NCBI RefSeq assembly: GCF_022539315.1
Contig: NC_066343.1
Span: 48,473,705-48,537,704, forward strand
Length of the DNA: 64,000 bases
Direction of reading: 5' to 3'
DNA from: Serinus canaria
Lineage: Eukaryota; Chordata; Aves; Passeriformes; Fringillidae
The notes beneath the pieces were generated by a model that had not been told where the DNA came from, did not search any database, and worked only from the letters and a program-made list of their open reading frames with translations. Positions 51,043 to 63,960 of this stretch are shown piece after piece; within the stretch, counting starts at the first letter, position 1, and each line of letters opens with the position of its first letter. Made by a program: the position numbers and the translations under genes.

Positions 51043-52508
51043 AAATGGGTCAAACTTCTGCTTATTTGTCATAGCTCACTCCCAATTACATGAGATTCTG
51101 CAATCAAGGATTTGTCCAAGTAGTCTACCAGACTCAGCAATAATTTAAGTCCAATGCTGTCCTTAACTTAAACTATGGTAAAATTTTGTTGCCTGTGGTT
51201 ACCACTTCAATGCTGTATTTTTTTATATTAAAAATACCTAATTTTAAAAATACAGTAACTGTCTTTGACAAAAGCCAGTACTCTTGTGTCTCTTATTTGG
51301 AAAACACATTTGCAATATTGTTTGATGAAGGAAACACATTTCAGAATACAGTTTAGTTAGAAAGCACATTGACTGATGTACTCAATCAGTAAATGAAGGA
51401 ATGACAAGAACATGCAAGCACAAGAACATTCCTTAAACATGTGTCTAGCTGGAGCTAGCCAGAAGCTGTGAAGAACAATGACCACTGGTCTGCAAACAGT
51501 CATTTCAGAACAGAGCTTGTGTGTATGGAAACTGTTATGGAAAGGTTAGCTTCTTATTTGCTTACAAAGATGTGACTTCATTTTGCTCACCATAAATTAC
51601 ACTTAGTACCAGGGCAAATTATCTTAGTAAGTATTATGCTTCTACTTCTGCCCTCAGAGCAACTGTTTTGCAGGCCTGGGAAATGGAGTTTCAATGATGT
51701 GTAACACATTTGGTAAAGCCTCTGTCTTTGTGTGACCCTGCAAGACTTTATCAGTAAAAAAATACTGAACAGATTGTGTAATCTGGTCAATCTGTAGCTA
51801 GATGATCTTGACCAGTGAATGTCTTTTCTACTATCTTTGAAAACAAGTGCTCACTGATGCCAGTGACATGATTTCCAGTGGTCAAAATATTAACTTTAGC
51901 ATATTACTGTAGCAATTTTTATTGTAGCAACTGGACTGGTTTTCACCAGGTTCTTGTCTCTGACCAGCTCTTGGGTTAATTCACTAGATAACTGGAAATA
52001 CAAACTGCCACAGTCCACAAGTTTTAACAGTCCATGGACTGCAGACACTGCTATTTTTCAGTGAATCCTCCCAGCCCTTTTTAAATGCTCATCAGAGAGG
52101 AAGTTTCAAGAGTCAGCAAAATCTGAGGAGCAAACAGCTCTGTCTAGGTGATGTCTGAAGTAGCTGTGTCCTAGTAATGCAAGTTCCAATCTCCTTTAGA
52201 AGTGACTGTAAAAAGCTACAGAGCAGGTGTGTTGATATACCTTGGACTGCATCTGCACATCCAGTTTTAGCATTATGAGTATTGAGACACAATTGAGTCT
52301 AAAAAGAGATAGTCATTGTAGAATTTGTTTAGTTTTCCCTGTACTATAAATGAACACTATGAACAGCAGCTACTAGTACAATCAGTTTTCCTTTCATTTA
52401 AAGAAAGCTTGCCAAGAAGATTAACCACTTGTACTGTCCTCTTGAGGAAATGCCTACATATTAGTGAGAAACCCTGGTTAGCTGCTTGTATTATTACATT
52501 TTGATTTC

Positions 52509-52514
52509 AATAAA
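52509..52514 (+). other. AK3: Candidate AK3 polyadenylation signal
   Basis: AATAAA about 1.47 kb after the AK3 stop is followed by a T-rich stretch (TTTTTTTTTC). I see no canonical hexamer closer to the stop. Confidence 0.5.
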
Positions 52515-53104
52515 AAAGTAAAATTTTTTTTTCACCAGCATACATAAATTTCAGTAAAGCAGAAGGAGGAGGGGGGAGGGAATCTCCTTTTTATTTGACA
52601 CTTATTTCTGCACCATACAGTTTTATCCCCTTGGAAACTTAAAAAAGAACTTCTACTGTGTAATAGGTTGTTAGATCAATTGCTCCACTGCTAAGGGTAG
52701 CAAGTCACTGTGCTATGCTGCCCTTACTACCCTTGCATATAACATTCAGTTAAAAAACAACCTGAAGTTACTTGTTTTCCTTAAGTTTCCCTTAATATTT
52801 AACTAATTATTAAGGAGGAGGTAGTGTTTACTTACCCCTTCCTGGAATACCTGTCAAGTTTAACCAGAATCAGTAGAAATTTTTATTTTTTTATCTCAAA
52901 TTTGCATGTGGGACAGAACTGCTCCTTGCTCTTTAATCTTCAGTCTGTTTGCAAAAGAAGGCTAGAGAGCAGAAGTCATATGGAAAGCTAGTTCTATGAG
53001 TGTATCTGCTATTGCATTGGTACTAATACTCTGGCATATTCTGCAGACTTAGACTTTTCCACATCTTGGCTGTAGGCAAAACTGAAAATTACTGGATTCT
53101 ATTT

Positions 53105-53815
53105 CACAGAATCAGAGAATCATACAATCATTAAGGTTGGAAAAAAACTTACAAAATCATTGAGTTCAACCTCTGACCATCACCCTGCCAAATGACTCAC
53201 AGCTCTAGGTGCCATGTCCAGTCATTTCTTAAACACTTCCAGGGATGGTGGTTCCAACACTTCCATGGGCAGCCCATTCCAATGCTTGGCAATCCTTTCA
53301 GTGAAGGGAGTCCTCCTGATGTCCAACCTGAACCTCTCTGGGCACAACTTGAGGCCATTTCCTCTCGTCCTGTTACTTCTTAGCTGGGAGAAGAGGCCAA
53401 ACCCCAGCCAGCTATACCCTCCTTTCAGGCAGCTGTAGAGTGGTAATGTGTCCCTGAGCCTCCTTTTCTCCAGCCTGAATAACCCCAACTCAATCAGCTG
53501 CTCCTCACAGGACCTGTGCTCCACTGCTTCACCAGCACCACTGCCTCTCTCCAGACAGGCTCCAGCAGCTCCATGTCCTTCCTGAAGTAAAGGGCCCAAA
53601 ACTGAACACAGGATCTGAAGTGCAGCCTCACCAGTGCTGAGTACAGGGGACAATCCCTGCCCTGCTCCTGCTGGCCACACTGTTGCTGGTACAGGCCAGG
53701 ATGCCATTGGCCTTCTTGGCCACCTGGGCTCACATTCAGTCACTGTCCCCAGCAGCCCCAGCTCCTTTTCCTGAGGGCAGCTTTCCAGCCACTCCACATC
53801 AGCGTGTGGCACTCC
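53105..53815 (-). mobile_element. CR1 LINE fragment between convergent genes
   Basis: It starts at the low coordinate with CACAGAATCAGAGAATCAT, the reversed CR1 tail, followed by the CR1 C-terminal frame ([20 protein letters not shown]) in broken form. About 710 bases remain. Confidence 0.88.
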
Positions 53816-54558
53816 CTTTGGTTATTCTGCATGAATCAAAAACTGGAGGTAGGCTATGACCACTGAACTTTTGAAATCAATATGCCTTCCAAACCTACAT
53901 CAAATCAGAACAATTCATTAATGGATGAAGAATATGCATGGATGCCATTACCTGGGGCATAAGCTGTCTTTGCTAGTCTTCCAATTAAAGTATACATTTT
54001 TATAGACAGACCTGCTGCAATAGCAGCAAGTGAGAAAAGCAGAGCAGGGTTCTAGAGAGCAAGGTTCTGTGCAAGGATCTGTTGTCTAGAAAATCTATTT
54101 GGATTTCCAGCTTCTTAAACAAGAAGCTTTTAATGCTTTTCCACTTAGTGTCTGAGTTGACAATGTCAGAAACCCACTTTGGTTGAATAACATATGAAGT
54201 AACTTTCAAACAGTGCATGACACCTCACCCTATGTGACTTGTAACAAAGTTTTTTGTTTAAACTGAGGCCTTAGCCTAACCCTTGTACAAGTTCCCTTCA
54301 TCAATTACTTCAACCACAACAAGACTTGGTTTAAAAAAAATAATCTGAAATTAGCCTGATGAACAAGAAGAGAAGACGACTCCCAGAAATCATACAACCC
54401 AGCACTCAATTTTAGACAAGTGTTGCTTATGTTTTAGGATTAAACCAAGTTATGTTTAATGAAAGTACAATACAACATTTAAATCCCCTTCGTAGAGGTA
54501 GAAAGCCAGTGTTTTAATCTAATCCATTCAGATCAGAAATACTGATACCAGATACTGA

Positions 54559-54564
54559 TTTATT
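54559..54564 (-). other. CDC37L1: Candidate CDC37L1 polyadenylation signal
   Basis: A minus-strand AATAAA lies about 495 nt after the stop codon. Confidence 0.4.
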
Positions 54565-54999
54565 GCTATTAGTGATAACCAAATTTGAGTGCTTATACTG
54601 TCAGCAAGATAGCATGAATACAGTTGCAATCTCCAATATTCAGAGTAAAACATATCCACATCTGTAGTAAGACAATAGCAGATTCTACCAAGAATCTGCT
54701 GCTTCTTGTAAACATTGTATTTGTGCAGATGTTCAATTTCTGAAATCATGAAAGGCAAGGTTAGTAGCAGAAAACACATCCAGTTTCACATTCGGCAATA
54801 TAAGAACCCTGCTCTTCAAGGACAACTAAAAACCTAGCAGCACATTTCAAACAATATTACAAGTTTTTTCTTAATTACCCACCCTTCAAAGTCCCCCCCC
54901 ACCCAAATCAAATAAAACCAACAAAAATCTGACACAAAAAATAAAGTGCAGTACCCAGAAAAATAAGTGTCAAGAAAATAGCCATGTTTGTTTCTTTGG

Positions 55000-55021
55000 A
55001 AAAAAAAAAAAAAAAAAAAAA
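55000..55021. repeat. 22-nt A/T homopolymer in the CDC37L1 3' UTR
   Basis: This is an uninterrupted run of 22 A on the plus strand. In the CDC37L1 transcript it becomes a 22-nt U tract starting 36 nt after the stop. Confidence 0.95.
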
Positions 55022-55057
55022 GGAAAATAAGAGTAGTTGGCCTCAGTCTTAAAAGTA

Positions 55058-58000
55058 CTATAATGTGTCCATCATTTTAGATTCTTCTTCATCTCTTTGT
55101 ATCACAGAGTTGAAACTGCAGACATCTGTGTTTATGGAACCTTGTAGATCTCCTGTGTTCTGCAACAAATGAAAAACTGACAGCTTAATGCTTTGTAATT
55201 TGTAAGATGAAGGGAGAAAAAGAGAGAAACATAGACTGTTTGCATTGCCTATCTTATGATGAGACAAATTTACAACAGAAAGGAAGTAAGGTCTGAAAAC
55301 ATCATCAACCAGTATTATGTCACTGTGTCAAGGATTTTGAAAATTTGCTAGCATATCTTATATTTGGTCTTAGTTTTTCTAGCACCTAACTGCACATTTA
55401 TATAAAATTCAGCTGTTTGATCTACCTCGGAGAGGTACTTTAATCAAATTATTTCAAACAAGTACTTTCAATTGTGACTCCTTTCCTAATACATAATTTT
55501 TGACAATATTTTAAGTTGTTTCTTCATTCCAGAATGTGGCCATAACTGGAACTGCAAAAAACACCTAAGTGTTTTTTTGTGTCTTCCTTGTACCTTAGAC
55601 TTCTCTTGCCCAGAGAAGTTGTGGGGTCCCTGGCAGTGTTCAAGGCCAGGCTGGATGGGGCTGTTTGGCTTATGAACAGTGTCGGTGCCATGGCAGAGAG
55701 TTTGGAACTAGATGATCTTTAGAGTCTGCTACAACTCAAACCATTCTGTGATTCTCTAACTTACTTGTCTGATCCCATGATTTTACACTGCTTGTGGTGA
55801 TGACTGGGAATACAGTTCTAGGATCTGATCAGTTTTATCATGAAGTGTTTATTTTAGGCATGAAATGTAAAGGCAATGAACAAACATATACTTTTGACCT
55901 TATGCTGATGCTGAGAATTCCAGCAAGTAAAAAGAAAGCTGGCCATAAACGCCTTTTGTATTAATAACACTACATTATATATCCCAAGGACCAGCAAGTC
56001 CAGAAATAATCCTCTTTATATCTCAAAGACACAGCTTTTCTAGGCAGGACCTAATCCTGCATTAATTAAATTATGTCTTGGAAATCAACCTACCTGTAAA
56101 AAAGATGTCCACTCTCCCACACAACCAGGACTGACATTGAGATCATGGAGTAACATAGTTTGAAAGCCATGTGATTGTGACCAGATTCTCACTCTTGCCT
56201 TGAATGCCTCAAGTTCACTTTTAAAGGCCTCAAAGTAGCCTTCTCCTGTCTGCAAAAAGAAAAATGAAGTATTTGTTCTTCAGCCAGATTTGCTTTTGAA
56301 TTTTAAGCTTACACAGTGCTGAAAAAAATCCATGCAGTAATGACATGTTATACCTTTTAGGGAACAACAACTGTGAACCACTCAGGAATAATGTTAGTCA
56401 ATTTGAAGTTATGTTTCATGTAGATTTCTTTTTAAGACAATCTGTAGCATTTATATGCATAAGTAAAGTAGCTGATTCATCTGAGAACATGTAAAACTTA
56501 ATCTAATTTTAGCCTGTAATTTATTCCAACTCAGAAGGTATCGTTACAACAGGTGCTTGTTGAAGCCCTTTTGTGGTCAAAAAGTAAAGCACAAACGAAC
56601 ACATATTTTAACTACACACTTTTAGGCAATATTAAGATCCATTATAGAGTCTTGAACAACTGAATACAGTCTATAGCAAATCAATTTCAGTTTTCACACC
56701 TTTTTCCTACAAAGCTCTGGATTGCCCCATTTCAGTCATGAGAAAGGGACACTATTTATATAGCTGCCTCACTTTAAGGGGCAGATGAAATGGAAAAGTT
56801 GCGACAACATGTAACTAAACTTTGAAAACAATGTGTAATTAGTCAACAGTCAGACCAGTTTAAGATCAGTTGGTGTTTGCTGCTGTTAGTTAGTTATTAC
56901 TTGTCCATAACACACCTGCTGTCCCCCAGCTGCATCTTGCTTTCCGCCTACAACAAGCAAAATCCACTAAGCTTTCATTTGCAGAACCAGAATTATAACA
57001 AAGTATTCTATCTAGAAAATAACTGCTAAAACACAGTTTTAGCAGCAAAACACTGTCCCATAAGCCTAAATCAGTCAAAAATTTATTTAGCCTCACATGA
57101 GTTTCTAACATTATTACCTAAATTGACTTACTTTGGCTTTTTGGAAAAAGAGACGAAAACATCCTCTTGGATCCACATTGCAGCTTCTGGCAATTTCTAT
57201 AATAAACTGCATTACAACTGCTTGGTGTGCTACTTGCTCCATCAGAGCTCTTTTCTGATAAAAAGAAAAAAAGTAAAAGTTCTGATTGAAAGAAATTTCC
57301 TGAGATTATATTTCTAAAATTCAACAGAATTTCCTTTTGTTCCAGTTCCTAAGCAGATGTGAACTGATGCTTACAGAAGGAAGAGGACTCATAATTAGCT
57401 ATAAGTAGACATAAATGTGACAATGCACTATCAATAGAGAGACCTGGAAGAACAGTTAAACAGTTAATGAAATTGGTCACCTTTCTACTGTGCAAATGGG
57501 GAAATGCATGCTTCCAAAGATTAAACATCTTCATACCTGTTCAGCTTCTAGATGAAAACACCACAACATGAGATACCGAGATGTTTCTTCGCATACAAGG
57601 TATGGGTGATCAGACAAAAACCTTTGACTATCATCCCATCTGCTCAGCATACCTAATAAGAGAAACACAGTTAAGATATTCTAAACAGATAAATGATTTA
57701 ATGCATCAACTATACATAACAACTTGGCAGTTTACTAACCTCAGAATAACAGCATGCAGCTAAATTTGGGAATTTATACATCTAAACAATGCTGAAAGAG
57801 CATTACTAGAAGGCATAATTAGTCTTTAAGGATATTAATAGTCGATTATATAGTCATGCACTTCTAGTAATGCTGATATTTTTAATCATTCTCACAAGCT
57901 AACAAGAGGTGTAGATATCTATTTGTTACAAGATCAAATAGTTTAGAAAGTTTATGAACAGAGATTTACATTAAGTGATTCTAACAAACACAAATACTCT

Positions 58001-61000
58001 AAATGTTTGCCCTAAACAACAGAACCTGTAATCTGTCAAAAATTAAAGTGCTTCTAACATACAGTTTGCTAGATGTTTAGAGAATTCAGATTAATTTTAC
58101 AAACAGTTTGATCTCAAAAAACAAACCCACACCAGTATTAGAAAGTTTAGCAGAACTTTGAATGGTGGTATCATGGCACTACCTTCAGGTAACAAGCTGA
58201 ATGTACAAATCAGAACTCAATACTCATAGCACTTCTTAAAGTTGTCCCCTTCAAGTATCTCTGACAGTCATTACTGGCAACAGATACCAGATGTACAGCT
58301 TCACCTGTCTATCAGCACCTAATTATAACTGAGCTAAAGATTATCTCAGGTCATTACCATTGAATTATCTTAATTCTAGCAAACAAATGCTGAAAGAGAA
58401 AGCAACAGCTTGTATTTATTTTGACTGTTTTCAAGTTCTTCTGTGTAGGTTCTTCATTGCTTTGAAGCCAGAGGAAGATCCAGAAGCAGGACTCATGCAA
58501 TTTAGTGAAGTCCACACTGCCCCTTGGCAGCAGCTAGCATGGAACAAGCGACTTCAGAAAGGACTAATGTACTGTGGCTTTCTATAGTGGACTTATGTAT
58601 CACACATTAAAATAATAACATGGCTTTGAACTCAGGAAGTACTAAAAAAATTACCTTCTGTAACAATGTTGATTCTTTAACAGTCTAATTTGAATTTAGA
58701 CAAAAAGTAATTTTGCCCAACTCTAGCTAGGAAGCCTACAAGACAGCCTCTTTTTTTTTTACTTGCTGAAATGCATAGCAGGAGAGATGTTTTCTGATTC
58801 CAATATCATCACGCTGAACAGTTAAGGTAATTAAGAGAACCTGTGCCTATTACTACTATTTGCATACTTTTGACAGTGCTGTGCCTTAACTTGACACTTG
58901 AAAAGCTTGCTAAGGCTAACAGGGCTCAAAGCTTTTTCTTTAAAAGAGCTTTAAGTCCCTCAGAAGCCAAAAAATTAGTAAAAACAACTTTGTAAGAACA
59001 ACTGAATTCTGCCAATTTAGTCTTATTCTAAATTGTTCCAGAATTCCAAATATGGCTGTACTATACTATAGCATGAAACCAGCCTGAATGGCAAGCACTT
59101 CAGAGAACCATAAAAATTTTAGATTACAAGATCAGATGTGTGCTCAATCGGGTTTAACAATTACAACAGAGCTAAAGTGACACCTAGTGGATAAATAAGT
59201 ATCGTTTTAAACACACAATTCTGAGCATACATACTCTCACTGTAGGTGTTAACAAACATGCCCATTTAATCAGCCATTACCCTTACAGATTAACAGATGT
59301 CAGAAAATCATTTAATAAAACATTTAACTTAATCTCCTTTAAAAAAGGAGAGAGCCGTGGATGACCTATGCACTTTTATATACATGACTTATATGTCTAG
59401 GAATGTTCCTGCCTTTTCGCACTGGTGTAGAATATCCCTGGAGTCCTGATAAAATAAAACTGAACAGTCTGTCATTTAGGTCTTTTATTGATTAGCATTC
59501 ATTCTGTACAAGAAGGAGCAACACAAATTCTGTAAGAACCACAAGACATTGGAAAACAGACTCACCGAAGTGTCTAATTTTCTGTTCATGTTTTTGCATA
59601 AGTGGTTCCGACACAGCCTCATCTTCAATTTCTTTTCTTTTTTGATTAATAAAACTCTGAGGAAGAGAAATATTGTACTATCACAAACTCCACACATACT
59701 GTTTAGTCATATAAAGGAGTTATTATACTTTAATATGTTACTATTTAAATGACTATGTTCTAGTTTTAGAGTTGCGGAGGTCTTTTTTCAGAAAGTTTCA
59801 AAATTTCAAAGTTTCCTTATAGTCTCTGAAAAACTTGTGTTTTCATATAGGAACTTACTGATTTGTTAGTCATGAGAATCATGTACATTGCAGTCTGGAT
59901 CAGGACAAATTAGGAGATGTGCTAGTGGTGCCAAACTGATTTTTGCTTTTATATATTCTTCATGTCTACTTGTAGCTCTGTAGCCTATTATTGTACAACT
60001 ATATAGATTCATAGCTAGAATTTTACCTACTTGGTTAGCAAGAAAGACAAAACACATTCCTAAAAGCTCAATCCTCATCTAGTTTCTTCTGAGACCAAGG
60101 ACAACACTCTCCCATAAAGAACTAGAGAGGAATGGGGGCTTCAGAAGAGAGTTGAACCAAGAGGGGGAATTACCTCAACATCTGTGTTTCTAATTGGGCA
60201 CTCTTGTCAATTATGCTAATTTCCTACACTTACAAAACTGTAGTTGCTCTATGCCACAGGTGTACCTTTGGCACATTTTTCAGCCTGTATTTCGCCGTGT
60301 TGTGCACCTGAAGGGACCCTTCATAAAAGGGTCCTATTTTTCACTTCACTGTGTCTGGCTCGTGACTTTAGAGCTCAGTAAAAGGCATTGATAGCTGTTG
60401 AAATTAAATTGTGAAATCAAAGATAAGATCTTACTATTAGAAAAAGTTCATGCTAAATAATTTGTTTTACAGTAGACAGTATTAGGCTAAATAGTTTGTA
60501 TTACAGTAGACAGTATTAGAAACAAACTAAGTTTCATATTCTGGGTTCGATGGGACATTTAAAGACCATAGAGCTTCAACCCTCCCTGCCCAGGCAAGAA
60601 CATCTACCACTGGATTAGGCTGCTCCTAGACCACTCCAATTTGACCTCTGTTGCTTCTAGGGATTGGGTTTTTACAGCTTCCCAGGGCAACCTGTTCCAG
60701 TGTGTTGATAACCTAATAATAAAAAAAAGTCTTCCTTATATCCAATCTAAATCTATCATCTTTCAGTTTAAAGCCCTTCCCTCTTGTCCTGTCAGGACAG
60801 GCTGTGATAAAAAAATGTTTTTCTCCATCTTTTTTATAAGGACCCTTTAAGTACTGAAGGGTCACATGAAGGTAAATTAGGGTCCGCAAAGCCTCTTCCT
60901 TCTTCAAGCTGAACAACCCCAGCTCTCCCAGCCTTTCCTCACAGGAAAGGTGCTCTAGCCCTCTGATCAGCTCTGTAGCGCTCCTCTGGAGCGGCTCCAA

Positions 61001-63654
61001 CAGGAGTCCTTCTTGTAGCAGGGACCCCAGAAGGGACTTTGCAGGCAGGTCTCAGTAGAGCAGAGGGGTAGAATCCCTTCCCTGGCCCTGCTGCCCACCT
61101 CTGCTCTGGATGCAGCCCAGGACACGTTTGGCTTTCTGGGCTGCGAGTGCCCATGGCTGGGTCAGGCCCAGCCTCTCACCCACCCGCACCCCAAGCCCTT
61201 CTCAGCAGGGCTGCTCTGGTCTGTTCATGCCCAGCCTGTGTTGGTACCTGGGGTTGCCCCAACCCAGGTGCAGCACCTTGAACATGGCCTTGTTAAAACA
61301 CATGAGATCCCCATGGACCCACTTCTCCATCTTGTTTGGGTCCTCTGGAAGAACTCCTTCAGGTCTGACAACCATGCCACTCAGCTTGATATCATCTGCA
61401 AACTTGCTGAGAGTGGCCTCAATCCGTCTGTTTAATGAAGACATTAAGTAACAGTGGTCCCAGTAGAGACCCCTGAAGGACACCACTGGCCCCTGGTGTC
61501 CATTCAGACTCTGAGCCATTGATCACTACCCTTTGCATGCCACCAACCAACCACTTTCTTATCCACTTAACACTTCACTCATCAAATCCATATCTCTCCA
61601 GTTTAAGAGAGAAGGATGCTGTAGGAGACCACATCCAAAGCTTTGAAGAGGTCCTGATAAATGACATCTGTAACCCTTCATCGGTCCACTGATGCTGTCA
61701 CCTTGTCATAGGTCATAGATAAGGCCACTGAATTGGTCTGGCAGGACCTGTCCTTGGTACAGCTATACAGAATGCCCTGAAGTACCTCCCTGTCCTACAT
61801 GTGCCTGAGCACAGCTCCTAGAAAGGTCTATTCCATGACCTTCCCAGGCACAGAGGTGAGTGACACATTGTTTTTGCACCGCACAAGACACAGAAGACAC
61901 TCAGAGACTAGTAACAACTGGAATGAACAAAAGAGGCTAGCACTTGCTTCCCTGCACAATGATACAGGTCATACCTTATTAAAAACTTCTTTACTAACAG
62001 GATCTGTGTTCCATAGATTCTGTCGTTCCCTCTGGTTTAGTGCTTCTTCTTTTCTTCTCCACTCTTCCTCTCTCCATCTCAACTCGGCAGCTTCAGTCCT
62101 TGCTTGAGCAGATTCCTGATCACAGGATTCTGAATTATGCAGTGCTAAACTACCAAATTTTTGCTGGGCTTCTGCTAGGTTCCATGTGCATTCTACAGAG
62201 TGCTTCACAAACTCTCTTTCTTTTTGGCAGGCTAATTCAATCCCTTGGTTGTATGTCTGTGAGGAAAATCAGACATGCTATTTATGGAGAGAAAATTGTT
62301 GATTTACAGTTTCTATAGTAGCAGACTGGCCTAAATCCCAAAGCTAATAATAATGCACCTGGAAGGCACCTTAGATATGCAGCATTATAACAGCAGAAGT
62401 GATAAAGCATGGCAATGTACAGCTAGGTCTTCTAGAAAGAGATCTCCAACTCAAGTCACCCCATGTTTATTAAGTGTATTTGCAAAATCATGGATCATGT
62501 GCTGCTATCAGCAATAGTCTCCAGACTGCAAAAATAATTTTGATGCAGCTGAAATCCCTCTAGCTATCTTTAGGGCTGGAACATTAGCAGCAGCCAAATG
62601 TGAGAATACTCTGAATATACATTTCTGATAAGAAACTATTTGGCTTATGACGTCAGATCACAACAGAAAGTAATTGCTGCTGCCTGCATTTCAGAATTAG
62701 TACCCAAACAAATGGCCAACATCCTCTCTTGAACTGACACAAAAGTGGTATTTAAGTCATAAAGTAGCCAAGGCCCAGAACAAACACATGCTCCTTTAGG
62801 TCAAATCTGTTGAGGATGTCACTACTCATAGCTGGGAGAGAAAGGAACATCTTAAGCAACCCTATTTATATTATTTCCAGGTATGTGCTCAGAATTTCCA
62901 CTCAGTAATATGCTAAGCCTTTCCCACCAAGACTGAAGAAAAATGCATCCATATGCATTAGCTCCTCAGCCTTCCACTGCCACGTTATGAAATCTGCAGA
63001 GCTGATAGCCTCTGGCAGGGGCACACGAAGGACAATTTGTGAAAAACTATCTGAAGGCAACTTTAACGCAAGTAAATCAAACTTATTGTCCCAACTTTGT
63101 TTGAGAATTACAATAATTTTATTTCTGCAGTAACAAGAAAAAAATTCCACCTTTGGAAAAGGAACGTAATGGCAGCTCCTTGCGAGACCACACAGAATTC
63201 CTTGCAACGCGTTTATAAATCGCCGCCTCGCCCTGGCCGACAGAAGAACACACCGCCTACCTATCTGCCCCTTGGGCACGGGGACGCTGGGATAACTCCA
63301 ACCCAGCTTCCTCGGCATCGCCTGCCCGCGGTGGAGCTGTTACCCAGGGCGGCCCGCCAGACCCCACCTGTTCCCGCCGGCCCTCGGAGCCCCAGCGGGC
63401 GCTCCCGCACGGCTCCGTCCCGACACGGCGACCCCGCTCCCACCGCCGCCCCTCCGCGGGCTGCGCCGCCCGGCACCGGCCCACACCGCGCCCCCGGGCG
63501 CCAGACGCGGGGCGAGGGGCCGGGGCTACGGCCCGGGGCGCGGGCGTACCTGCACCTCCGGCAAGCGCTGTCGGAAAGCGGCAGCCTGCGTCTGCTCCTC
63601 GTCCTCCTCCTCCGGGGCGCCGCCGTCCCGGGAGCCCGGCTGCCACAGCGCCAT
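55058..63654 (-). CDS. CDC37L1: Hsp90 co-chaperone Cdc37-like 1 (HARC), seven coding exons
   Basis: Coding exons in transcript order: 63654-63550, 62256-61975, 59656-59566, 57652-57537, 57254-57132, 56249-56094 and 55159-55058 (stop TAG). They sum to 975 nt, 324 residues against about 337 in human. Exon 1 encodes a short acidic N-terminus (EEEDEE) that does not resemble human well. Exon 2 (residues 36-129) is the charged coiled-coil region with IELACQK, WNLAEAQQKFGSLALHNSES and REEEWRRKEEAL. Exons 4-5 (about 160-239) are the Cdc37-type Hsp90-binding core with RGCFRLFFQKAK. The tail ends SKMMDTL. The protein binds Hsp90 and Hsp70 co-chaperone complexes in the cytoplasm. The ATG at 63654 has G at -3 and +4. 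The gene converges on AK3. The N-terminal exon is the least certain part. Confidence 0.94.
55600..55757 (+). mobile_element. CR1 LINE 3'-end fragment
   Basis: GAGAAGTTGTGGGGTCCCTG, AAGGCCAGGCTGGATGGGGC and the terminal CATTCTGTGATTCTC are characteristic of the CR1 3' end. It lies in CDC37L1 intron 6, antisense to the gene. Confidence 0.88.
57653..59565 (-). other. CDC37L1: CDC37L1 intron 3
   Basis: This 1.9 kb AT-rich intron contains no repeat or RNA that I recognise. The shorter introns at 55160-56093, 56250-57131 and 57255-57536 are equally plain apart from the CR1 piece. Confidence 0.8.
60452..60519. repeat. 34-bp tandem duplication
   Basis: Two head-to-tail copies start at 60452 and 60486 and differ at two positions; both contain TTACAGTAGACAGTATTA. 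Confidence 0.9.
60541..61870 (-). mobile_element. CR1 LINE fragment with RT remnants
   Basis: The minus strand shows SKFADDIKLSG of the reverse-transcriptase catalytic region (about 61390), the downstream LHLGWGNPRYQHRLG segment (about 61240) and the C-terminal [11 protein letters not shown] frame (about 60740). The frames are broken. It is in sense orientation within CDC37L1 intron 2. Confidence 0.88.
62257..63549 (-). other. CDC37L1: CDC37L1 intron 1
   Basis: This 1.3 kb intron passes from the CpG island into AT-rich DNA. No other feature is recognised. Confidence 0.8.
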
Positions 63655-63960
63655 GCCCGGTGCCGTCCCGGCGGCGCGATCCGTTCGCCGGAACTGGGGC
63701 AGCGACACTTCCGCCGATCGGAGCGCGGCCGGGAACGCCCGCCCTCGGCGCGGCGGGAGGGGCGAGTGGCGGGCGCGCCTCCGGGGCGGCAATGAAGACA
63801 GCGGGGCGGGCGGGGCGAGCTCGGCCGCGGCTCCTGCCCGGTGCTGGCATTTGGTGTTGCCGGTGCCGGCGTGGTACGTCCGCCCTTGTCCCTGCTCCTG
63901 TCACTGTGTCTGACCTGCCGCTGCCCCTGTCCTCTGCCGTCTGTTGTCCCTATGCCTTTC
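63160..63960. promoter_or_regulatory. CpG-rich island at the CDC37L1 start
   Basis: Dense CG dinucleotides cover the end of intron 1, exon 1 (63550-63654) and the 5' flank almost to the window end. The 346 bases upstream of the ATG contain no recognisable second gene. Human PLPP6 lies further out in this direction but is not visible here. Confidence 0.72.

Larger units (their letters stand above)
51043..55057. other. AK3 3' UTR, convergent intergenic region and CDC37L1 3' UTR
   Basis: The AK3 3' UTR probably ends near 52530. A CR1 copy fills 53105-53815. The CDC37L1 UTR enters from the right with a candidate signal at 54564-54559 and a 22-nt homopolymer. No coding exon is visible. Confidence 0.6.
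59657..61974 (-). other. CDC37L1: CDC37L1 intron 2
   Basis: More than half of this 2.3 kb intron is a CR1 copy (60541-61870), with a 34-bp tandem duplication just before it. Confidence 0.85.
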
